Below, in pieces: positions 24,662 through 36,600 of a DNA stretch of 64,000 nucleotides. Positions within the stretch are counted from its first letter, which is position 1, and the number at the start of each line of letters is the position of its first letter. A program made the translations under genes and the position numbers. The stretch is taken from assembly GCA_013399855.1 (NCBI GenBank), contig VXAY01006827.1, positions 818,395 to 882,394 of the forward strand, read 5' to 3'. Under the pieces are notes generated by a model. That model saw nothing but the letters and a program-made list of their open reading frames with translations, did not search any database and had not been told where the DNA came from. Source of the stretch: Oxyruncus cristatus (Eukaryota > Chordata > Aves > Passeriformes > Cotingidae).

Positions 24662-27600
24662 GTGAGCTCTTACCTGCTACTAAAACAAAACAGCAAAGCT
24701 TGTTGATGAATATTAAACTAATGTAAGATTCTGACTACCCAAATGAAGTGGGTTTTTATACTTAGGGGAAAGAAAATTAGGCAGCCATGCGGTGCTTGAA
24801 CTTGGTCAGCTTCTTCGCTTATCTTGCCGTAGAACTGGAGCATCCTTTCAAGTAAAAAATGTTAAGATTGTATTTAATTGAATTCATTTCTCTTCTCAGG
24901 AAGCTATAGTCTACTTGATTGTAAGCTTCAGTGTAATGACTATTTTGGGTGAATGATCTATAGTCAAGTGATCTGCAGAGGCATTGTGATTTCTACTCAA
25001 TGGGAAAATAAGAAAATACTGCATGTTCTGGGTATTTTGCATAATTACTTGAAATTTTATACTTGCAAGGACATATTTATCTTATTAATTGATTGTTCCA
25101 GGAGACAAATGACTAATTACTAGCCATGTAGAAATTACCTTCATTCATCTTGCCTTGCTATTGCTAAAATATAATACTGAAAAAACCCCAGTGGTTTATA
25201 AGTGGACCACATCAAAATATTATTTATGACACATCATACCAATTGTAGTGTACAATACTTTTGCTAAAATATTATTTTGAATAATCAATGGGTATTCAGC
25301 TGAACGCTATTATTCAAATATTGGCTCAATGTGCCTTTGACATCCCATCTTTGTGTGAGAACTGTTCCGTAACAACAAATACCATCAAAAAGTCAAAAGC
25401 TGTATTTCATGGAAGTCTGGTAGTTTAAGTAAATCACAGTTGTGATTTATTGTAGTTGAAGGAGTGTGTTACTGTGCCTATTTTCCACTTTTGACCTTCT
25501 TGCTTCCATTTATTCATTACCTAGAGACCTCGTTCAAAAATTCTGAGGCAGAAGGGAGGAGTGCTGTCCTGGTCTAAAACCTGCCTGCCATTTCAGTGCC
25601 TTCCTGCCTTCTTCCTCCATGTATGGAATTTCTCTCCATGGTGTATCCCTGTCTGAGTTTAGAAGGAGATGGATGCAGTGACAAGCCAGTTCTTTTAAAC
25701 AGATGGAACGTAACACTGTCCTTAGGTCTACTCAGTGGAGCTTGCCATGGCACACCCAACTATTTACCTGTCAGCCACATTAGGAAGTGACTGATGTGGT
25801 TGCAGTCCCAGTGTAGCTGAAACATCCAAATTTCTTTGCCGTGGGAACCAGGTGGACGATACTACCTATAGATTAAGAATATTGGATCCTTTGAAAGAGC
25901 AGCTTTATGAGTTCATCAACCTTAAAAAATGCCTGTTGTCTTTAGCTCAGCTGTGTCAGTCATCAGAAAACATTTTAAGTTATTCTAAGGTACATGTTTC
26001 ACTGTGGTCCTTACCTTTCCTTGTGAAAGAACACAAAATATGCTGATTAGGAAGGTGGTAAAAATACTTTTGCATGTTGGCAGCTGGAAGAGAATGAAAG
26101 TGTATATGAGGGAAATGACTGCTCCAAATAAATTTGTCACCTCCTTTTTCATGCCTTGCCTGCTGGTCTTTGGAAGTCCTAATGGTATTCAGGCTGTATG
26201 CTGGGTTTTTTTCACTGTTGCTTGTATTTCAACACCTAACACTGTTTCAGCTGGCAAAAACTGAGATGCTGAACTTTGCTTGCTAAGTTGTGTTCTGTTT
26301 CTAGTGTCACATCCATAATGAAATATATTAACATTTATTTGTATAGATGAAGACATTGGGATCCACCAGTACTCTGACAAGAAAGAACCAGGTAAAATAT
26401 AAAATAGCCGTAACTGAAACAAAACAAAACCTCAAAATGTTCAATGTTTGACACCAAAAATGCAGCTTTGAATTTCTTAGAATCATAGAATCATAGAATC
26501 AGACGGGTTGGAAAGGACCTCGGAGATCATCAAGTCCAACCCTTGATCCAAGCCCACTGTGGTTACTAGACTATGGCATTAAGTGCCACGTCCAGCCTCG
26601 TCTTGAAAACCTCCAGGGATGGAGAATCCACCACTTCCCTGGGCAGCCCATTCCAATGGCTGATTCTTGTTATTATGTGTCTCTTTATTTCTATGGGGTA
26701 AGGAAGCACAGAAAGAGATTCTCTCTCCCAGCTTACGTCAGAGTATTTGAAAACTTTTTAAATCAAAGAAAAAAGAAAAAGGGAAAATATTCACTTTATG
26801 CCACTAGAAACCTCAGTGGGAATTTATACTCTAAATTCTTATGTTTTTTAAGATGTTCTATGTTCTGTTCAGCCCAGCACATGCTGGGACCCCAGCAGAG
26901 GGCATCTCGAACGCGCCGCAGTGCCAGCCTGGCCTCGGCGCCCTGCCTGCTATCTGAAATGGCCATTTCAGAGAGGACGATCCATTTTCTTTATCTGATT
27001 AATCCTGTTAATCCTACAGGTTTCACCACGGGCCCAAAGGTCTGGTGGGCTGGAATTACCCCCTCTTTGGGTCCAGGCACAGTCATCCCGTGGTCCACAC
27101 CGCGCTGTCTGCGTGGCTCTGCCGACAGACAGACAGACAGACTCAGCCCAGTCCTGGGCTCCCTTGCAGCTCCCTTCGCTGTCTGATGAGACTGGGGGGC
27201 TCAGTAACAGCGGCCCACCTGCTGGGCTGTGTAAGCCTTTCTTTCACTGCGAATTTAAGGTATCTGCCTTACAAGGTGAAAACATCGGGGCCATCTTAAT
27301 TTTTTTTGTAAATTTCCGTGTTTTGTCAAACTCTGCGAGTCCTCTAATATTAACATTTGCTGACAGCAGTTGTAAGGATTATCATTCATCTTTTCATCCT
27401 CTTTCCTTTAGCATCACAGATGAAGCACAGTTACTTAGAAGAGAGGCAAAAGCTTGCAGAATGTAAGGATGTTTTCTGAGTTTCTTGTTGCAGTATGCCC
27501 AAATTGTGAATTTGGATTGGTGATGTCCCTGGAAAAGCATTAAAATAACCTCAGACTGCTTCTAATGTAACTTTCTGCACATGTCATCTAAGACAGATGG

Positions 27601-30600
27601 TCACAGAACTACACAGCACAAAACAATTGAAAATTTGTAATTTTTCCTTCCTGGTACGTTGGTAATCTGTTTTTTTTTTCTGTCACTAAGCATGATAGCG
27701 TGTATTGCTTCTCAAATCCAGTGTCAAAAAAAATCACAAAAATAACCCAGATTTTTCCTGATGAAATTTTACTTAGCAGATGAGCAATAAACATTTTCCC
27801 AATCAGCTCTTGAATTGCAATATCAACTGCCTTAAAACTGAAAATTATTACTAAAGTACTTTCAACAAAAAACAAATTCTACATTAATAACCAGCTGCCT
27901 TCATAGAATGTTTTTAGCTTTGAAACATTTATGCTGTTCCTGCATCACCTGGTTCAAAGCAATTTCAGTTCATACTACCACACAGCAGTACTGTGGCAGT
28001 TAAAGATTGTTGTATTTAGTACCATTTTTCTTTAGCTCAAGTTTTACAACTCCTGCATAGTTACTATTGCTCAGAGCATTCATTAATGTTCAGAAATTAT
28101 GACATGACAGCTCTGAAAAATCTAATTGATTTTTTTTGGACAACTTCACCAAGGAATGTCTGTGCTGTTACCAGAATGAAAATTTCCACGGAACTGTGCA
28201 TGCATTTGAAGGCAAAATGTGTTCTGGAAGGATTAGTTCTTTGCAGCACCATTAGGTGTGTTTGGAGCACGTTGAAGCCCCTCTGGGGATGGGTGTGCAG
28301 GTCCTTGCAGCCATGTGGTCGATCTACACCCACTGCAGAGGGTTTTGTGTCAGTGGGAGTCAATACAGCTCTGTAAAGGTGGGGAGGTGAGGAAGAATTG
28401 CACACAGGGAGGAGCATCATAGGTTTACATCCCTTGTGCTCAGTGTAGCGTTATCTCACAGGCACTGCATGTCTGAAAGGAGGAGCAGGCCCAGATAAAC
28501 CCCGTTACATGCAAGCCCTGGCTGTTACGTGTTATACACGTGACAGGCAAAAGGAGCACAAGCTGCTGTGCTTCATTGCTCTGAATACAGGGGTGCCCTT
28601 GGCACAAAGCCTGCATGGCACATTTTGGAAAAAGGAGCACTGGGGAACTTTATTCACAGCTGTTGATTTGTACACATAGTTTGGTATCTGCACAGGCAAT
28701 TTCCCGTTTTGCATATGTGGGTAAATATTCCAGTATTTATGAAGGCAACCACTGAAAATGTGATCTTACATGCCTAATTAATATTATCATAACAGTTACA
28801 CCAACACTGGCTTCAGTCCAATAAAACACAAAGAGAAGTTGTATGCTGGTGTCCTCTTTTGTTGATATACGAAATCCTTCATTTTTTCACTCTATAGCAC
28901 TTCTATTGTAAGCTCATTTTTGCAGGGAGGTTTAAGCATAACTGCTAAGTCATTCAGTCTGGAAGTTGGCTTACAAACTGACAGCCTGGAGCTCAAAACT
29001 TTTCATCAGGTTTCCTTTAAATAGGAACAGATTTTAAACAATGTGTTCTAGTTTCTCATGGTTTTTATTGTACACTTATGAACAGATAACTGCTCACTTT
29101 TAAATGAAGAAATTTCACAAGTTATTAGAGCCTGATTCTCAGCCATGAAACAAGCCAATTACTGGCAACTCCAGAGGAAGCTTTGCCTCCTGGTTACAAG
29201 GATTAATGTACTAGGCCAGAATTTTCACAACAGTGTGCTGTACATTAATAAAGTTGTTGAAGAACTTCAGCAGTCATGCAGTTTCTTTTTTGCTTTACTT
29301 GGCAGATTCTTCAGACCAAATTTTCAAAAACAAATCCTATAAATAACTACTCTATAAGTTATGGCATTCACAATTGCCTGTTTTTAATACTTCTATATAT
29401 GCATATATTCATGCATACATATTTTGCAGACATGTTAGTGCCTGAAACCGGGCAATGAAATGTTAGTTCAGAAGAATAGAACCTGTTTAGGCTTTGACAA
29501 CTTAAATTTGAGTTAACACACTGAACAGGAGATACTTTTTCATTGCAAGCTGGGTAAGGTCCTGAGAGCTTTATACATAATTGCCATGGTGAAGTCATGG
29601 TCAGTGTGGATAGAACATGCCAACTGTTCCTATGACTGAGCCTTCCAAAAGGACATCCTTTGACAATAGAAACCACAGCCATTTCCTTCCAATGGTGGGT
29701 AAGTTTTACGCTTAAAGTAACTCCTGGGAATCTTAGTTTCGTGTTTCCACAGAAAAGGAAGCTCAACTTGAAGAATTTTTTAAATTATGTATAAAAATGT
29801 TTGTACACATTCCCACACATGCATACACATATATATATACAGTCACCGGTACACATTTCTCTACCTTCTGCTTGTTTTGTGGGTTTTTTTTACTTTTATT
29901 TGACAGCCCGAGATTATCCTTGGATCCTGAAAGCCAAGAGACCAGACAAACTGCGAGATGCTCTCAAGGAGGTGGAGGTACGTTTCAGAGGGTTTCAAGT
30001 ACAGCAACATCTAATCCGGTTTTCAGACCTCTTTCAACAGCTTTAGTTTTCGTAAAGATCCTACTCTCCCAGTGATGATAAATGTGCTTTTGTCTGGTGG
30101 GCTGTTCTAAAACAGCTGCATCTTTGTGTGGAATGCCTCATCTGTAAACTTGAAAAATCAGAACTCTGTTAACTGATAGCGACAATGTGTGCTGCCAACT
30201 CCACTCTCTGTTTTCTGTTGCCCTCTAGGACTTAATGCAAAACACTCCATGTGTGCTGAGCAAATGGAAGAACAAACATACCTGCCAGGTATTGTGTTAT
30301 GCAGTGTTCAGTCAGTGGTGCTGAACAGCCACACAGTGATGGAAGCAGTAGTGTTAAAATGTTGACTAACACTGGAAATCACTGGGCTTTTTTTAATATA
30401 TGGGCCCTTATTACCTAGATTGGGTTTATTTAAATTTCTAGTCTGAAATACGTGCCCGAAATAAAAATCTGGGGTTTATCAACACAAAAAAATTACATTA
30501 AAGAGCCCTGATTGTGAGAGATGATGAGGATGATTATTGCTGCTGGTGTTGTTATTGTTATTATTACTCTTATTGTTTGGGGAAACTGAGAACATCCTGT

Positions 30601-33600
30601 ACCTCAGAATAGCAGGCTGAGGGACCAGTTAAAATATATAGAGAGGTCTGTGGAATATGACACATATAATCTGTGTTATATTATATTTTTATGTCTTAAT
30701 TATTTTCATGTCACTGTTACTTTATTCTTGTGTAATATGGGAGGGAAACTGTAACTCTAAACCAACTAGATCATTAATCAAGTTATGGAATAGGAGATAT
30801 TGTGACATGTGGCACACATACAGCTACGTTCTCTGGATGTATGAGTTCCACGTATTGTATACAAGAAAAACCTTTTCACATCCTCATTATGACAGAGCGG
30901 TAGGACAGGTAGGGAGAGCTGAACGTGACATGTGCTTTAGCTCCTTAATCATGTGCTTCTTCTGAAAAACATATGTCATGAATTTTATATGTTTATACAG
31001 CCTTCATGAGGAATTGCATCATATTTGAAACTGCTTTGGCACGGGGAATACTAGTCAATATTACTGTTTCTAAAAAGAAACTTTGTCTTCTAACTTTTAT
31101 GCTTTTTCAGTCTCATAATTTTTTCTTGCCATTCAAATAGCTCCAAATATGGGTCAACGGAATGAATATTAAATATCTGAACATTATATAGCTAAAATTC
31201 CAGAAATAGCAAAATATTTAAATACTTGATATGCCAAATGGTATGTAGTCTTTTCATCTCAATAATAAAAATATTATTGTCTAAGCTACATTTGCCTATC
31301 AGATCTTACCCCTAGTTAATGTCTATCATTCATGTACAGATTACATAGTATATATCTGTGAATGTTAATCTTCTAGAGCTTATTTAAATATTAATTGTAT
31401 GTTCATCTAGAGGACTCATTTTTTCCTGTTATTATTGTTCTGATTAGGAAAGGAATTTGGTTAAGAAATACCAAGTCAATTAGCTGTGGATATATTCATT
31501 TTCTTCCCAGTTTACTGTCTCTTCATTTGCTTTCCCTGTCCATTCTTCCTTTATCATTTTCCTTCCCCTCCCATCTATCTGCACCCACCCTCATTCTTTA
31601 CCAACACATACTTTGGAACAGTGAACTTCTTTCCAGAATGTGATCATTCTGCCTTCATGATATAACACCTTTGGTTGACTGTCAGTTCTGTATAAAACTC
31701 TTCTTTTTTTATTTTTTGACTTAGCATCCTCCAAGTAATTTCAGGCTTACATCAACATAAATGAGAGAAATACAATTTTACTTATTTCTTGTACAAGATG
31801 GGAAAGAAAAGAGATAGGTGCTTTCATCTTAGTATATTAGGTCTAGCTCTATATTGGGTTGAATAATGGAAAGGAGTAGTTTAATTAGTTGAGTATTTTG
31901 GGGGTTTCTGTAGATGGTTTTCATGGCCAGAGTATAAGTCAAGGTATAGATTATAACATAACCAGAGTGAAAGTTACAGATAAAAATCATAGTCATTTCT
32001 CTGTCCTTAAATTCTCCTTTTGGTTTCTCAATTACAAAACAAAATATTTTTTTGCATAATAGTGGCTGATTATTGAAATGTCCAACAAGGCTTAGAATGT
32101 TTTGCCAAAACAATTGTGTTATTCCACTTTTTGTCTTCCTGAAAATAAAAGACCTCCAACAAATGAAAATAAAATAGAGAAAAAAATGAATCATTTGTAA
32201 TAGTCCAGAACAGAAAAGCTGTCTTCTATCAATTTTGATGTCAGATGGTTTGTTTTTCTGCTCCTCATCTGTCTTTGAGCATTTTACAGCAATAATTGGA
32301 CTGTCCCTTTTTGATGCAAATATTCTGAAGCCTCTGGAAAAGGTGTACATTTCTTTTTTAATTCTATGTGGAATAATCAACTGTTTCAGCAGTAAGTATT
32401 TTTAATTCTATGTGGAATAATCAACTGTTTCAGCAGAAAGTGCTTACCACGTAATGGTGGGATCTGTGGCAGAGCACCACTGTATTCACAGCCTCTTTTG
32501 TATGGATACCAGAGCTAGTGGGAGGAGTCCAGCTTACATTAGCTTTCAAGAGTAATAGAAAGCAATGTGTCAGACAAACAGCATGAAGAGCATGTAGTGA
32601 ATTACCCTGATTGTCATAATTTCGATGTTTTGGGGTAAACTTGAGTATATGGTTTAATTATAGTATCTTTTTTTTTTTTTTTTGATTTAGCTCTTTGGTT
32701 TTAGTAGCAATACATTGTCAAATAAACTCACGTATGGAAATTTAAGTATTTAACTCAACAGCCATCATATTTTTGAATAAATGTTCTTGCTGAACCTTGA
32801 GCAAGACAGAACAAATAGAAAGAAATCTGAAGGGTGATACAGTGATAACAAGTCTATCCTTTAAAAGAGTAGTAGGATTTCCCTCAGATTTTGTGAAAAA
32901 CAAGCATACGACTGCTGCTAGTGTGCCTTCTGTAACCTAAACATCAATATTGCTAATACCTCACTTCTTCCTCTAGCACTGCCATCTTAAAACTAGCCCA
33001 CAGGCAAAAATTGGGGGCTATAATTTTACATTTATGCATCTGCTAAAAATAAATGTGCTGTCACGCCAACCAAATGATGAATTAGACCTCATGCACGTGT
33101 CTCAATGAGAAATCTTGTGTATTACATGAAAGTTTTTCTCAAAGTTGATTTTTCTATAGGAGTTCACCTAGAATGACCATAATGTTGGCCCAGCTTTCTA
33201 GCTTTCTGTTCATTTTATGCATCAAAATCTCTCCTATTACTTTTTTTTTTTTGTACAATCAGTGCACTAGAAGTTTCATATTTACTTCCTTGTCCATTGC
33301 CAAAAAAAAAATCCATTGACCTTTATTTTTGCAGTGCTAAGTACACATTCTAGTATTGCTTAGAGCTTCTGAAATAGATGATGTGCCAGTTCATGTAAAC
33401 ATAACCTAGACAGTACAGGGATTTTTGTCAAGGAGCTTGCACTCATATTTAAAAGAGCTTAGTTGAGTCCTAAAGGGCTGAGGTCTTCTCTTTAGCTCTG
33501 TTCCAATAGGATCTGAACCCACACCATTTCTGTATGGTACTTCTGACCCCCAACTTTGATGACCTGTGTTGAGTTGCTGAAATAATCCTATAATCTTCAG

Positions 33601-36600
33601 TTAGCTGATGTCAAAGGAAAATAAATAGACCATAAAAGAAGGATGATGGGAAAAAGACAAGAAGTCTTTACAATAAGATACCACTGTGCTCCTCAGCTTT
33701 CCCTGCTGAGCAGTAATAACCTAAGGAATTAATTTTATCAGTATTGTTGAGTTTACTCAACTCAGCTCTGGCTGCTTCCCTTCTTCTTGGTCTCCTTCTC
33801 TAATTCTTTGGAATGCTTTTAAGTTTTGCCACAAAATCATGAAATCTTCCTATGAAATTATGCCATTGGTTCAGTTTGGTTTTACAATACAGGGCAGTAA
33901 AAATTAATGAGGTCTAGCCAAAACACTTGATTTCCAACTTTTTTTTTTTTTAGTTTTACATTTGCATTACGGTGCTGAATTAAACACATGCCAACACTGT
34001 TATACATTTTATTGTATCAGAGCCAAGCACTAGCTATGAATCATATCTGTTACCTGCTAATGAAAAAGATTTATGTATTCTTTGCTAAATTGTTTTGATT
34101 TCATTTAATTGTGCTTGTGTTGCAATTTACACATGCATATAAATGGTTTTTCTGTTGCCATCATTGGCATACTTAGAACTGGATTCTGAATTGAGATCCA
34201 CAGCAGTGTTTTCAGACGTGGCCTGTTCTAGCACCTACAATGCCCATAAGCAAAGTGATTTAGCAAGCTGTGTGGTGACACAGAGCAGCACATTTGGTAT
34301 CAAAATCAATACATTCTGGCTAGAACACATGAGCAGCTAGCACCCATCACCAGTAACTGAGGGGAATACTGCCCTAATATTAAATTCTTCTGATTGCTTT
34401 TGATCACAACCATTAATGTGTTGTGTGGTTTTAGATATTTAGAGCTAGAAGTACAAATGCATTGATTATTGTGAAACAGTAACGTGTAACAACAATAACT
34501 TCATCTGTAATAAGGCATGCAACACAGTAATTATGGTGGGGTGGCTAAGAAAGCAATCCGGAATGAAGAGGTGGGGAAAAACCCTGGGAACCTGCTTGAA
34601 CAAGAAATGCTTTGCAATTCTCTTCTCTTTTTGCATATTCCTTTGTCAGTTGGACTCTGTAAGGGAAAACAGTTTGCAGCAATATTTTTTACAGGCATAT
34701 TTTCCTTCTCTTCCAATTTTAATCAGATAGAAGCAAATCCTGGCTTTGCTCCACGGGTATCTTTTTAGGTAGAAGGGCTGATAAGCAGCTAAGCTGCATG
34801 AATGAGGAGGCAAGAGCTAAGGTTTTTGAGGATAAAGGAATCCACTTAAGTACATGCTTAAGTTCTACTAAAATCCGTAAGTCATGAACCAGTACTTAAG
34901 TCCTTTGCTTAATAAAAACTAACTCAAATATATGTTAGATCACATTGCTATTGGGGAAGGGAAGGGCTAAGTCTCCCCCTGAGTATCCTCAGCTCCTTCT
35001 TATGTCTTTCTTGCTCATTGGAGAACATTTTTTGGCACATAAAGTACATAATCCCTTCTATCAAAGTCTTCACATTCAACTCCTTGGTAACACTGAAATT
35101 TAGTGGCCCTTCCTTCCCAGCATGTAGAATGACCACACGCCCAAACATTTCACTCAGACTACATTCAAGTACAAAGGCTCTGCCTATTCTTCCAATAGGT
35201 ATGAAGTCATGTTTTCATATTTTGTTTAGGAACACCTGGAGACTGTTTAAGCTGTAGAGATTACTCTTCTGATTTTATTTTTCCCATCACAGTGCTTCAA
35301 TCTGAAAAATTTATGGTGTGTTTCATTATTGTGAATTTCCTTCCTTAATTTAATATCTGCTAGATGGAATGATTTAGTGCCTGGTGTAAATAAAGCCTCT
35401 TACATTCGCTTTCATTCCTGAGAAATGATGGGCAGTTCCCTTGAGCAGTACTTTTTGGAGTTGAATCACTTTGTTCAAGCCAACTTTGCAATCTTCCCTA
35501 TTTGCTTTATATTCATTTGTACTTGTGATTGGACTGCTCTCATCCACCAAAATGCGAGCTTAGCTATGCAAGCATATGTGTATCAGCAACTAACTCTCGT
35601 TATCGTGGAACAGTCTTTGCATAGACTACGCTGTGAGAAACAAATTGAAATAGTGGTTTCAATTTGAGCACATAAAAATTGTCTCTGTTACAGAATATTT
35701 TTGACCACAGATGGTATAGAATCATAGAATCATTTAGGGTGGAAAGGACCACTAAGATTGAGTCCAACTGTTAACCTCACAGCACCAAGTTCATGACTGA
35801 AGCGTGTCCTTATGTGCCACGTCTACATGTCTTTACTACTTCCAGAGATGGTGACTCCACCCCTGCCCTGCTCTATTTAAGTACCTGCTTGTATTTCATG
35901 GTAAACTTTAGGAACTAATTTTAAAAAATCCTCAGTTCTAATCCAAAACATTTTTAAAGAAAGATGGATTAAATACTAACCTCAAATGGCTAGATAGGGT
36001 GAAAGGGCTCTGATTTACTTTTTAAATTTAGACGCTAAAGTTCCTAGAAGAATGAACTTAAACCTATGGAGCAAAGGTATGTTACCAATCATGGTAAGTT
36101 AATATAGTAAAAATTTGTTAAAGTAAAATTCAAGTTTTTCCCAAATTTCTCAAACTTCTGAAGAGCGTAATGCGAAAAAATGTTTTACTGTAAAATGAAA
36201 AGAAGGAGGGAGTGCAATGGAAAAACAGTAAAAGCCGTGGAAATTATACTGTTTTTACCTACTTTCTGTCATTCTATCATGTCATAGAGATTCTATCATG
36301 TCATAGAGATCTATGCAATGTTGAAAATCCACAGCATTTGTTTAATGACTAGTTTCATAGATGTAAAGCAAAGCAAACCCATTAGCACAGTATTTTGTAT
36401 TTGTGTAAATGTCTTGTCGTCAAACACTGGAGCAGTTTTCATTAATTTCTATTCTGGCTCTGTAACAGGCGTGATCTGTGCCATTACCAGGAAATGAATA
36501 TATAGAAATAAAGTGAGTTTAAAAAACCCTGAGTTTAAAAATCCTAACCTTGTTGCATTCAGGCCAAGAGTTTGCAAGCGCATCTGTACACAGGATAGTG

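Larger units (their letters stand above)
26392..27411 (+). other. WDPCP: WDPCP intron, coding exons 2-3 (1020 bp) with CR1 and GC-rich patch
   Basis: Contains an antisense CR1 end (26478-26664) close to the donor and an unusually GC-rich stretch at about 26870-27230 with a short (CAGA)n run. A reading frame of 176 codons (26656-27186) crosses both. It begins at the CR1 boundary, has no family resemblance and is not considered coding. Confidence 0.75.

Noticed and set aside
26656..27186. 176-codon plus-strand open frame
   Set aside because: Starts at the edge of a CR1 fragment and runs through the GC-rich patch between two WDPCP exons; no family motif, and it does not use the WDPCP phase.
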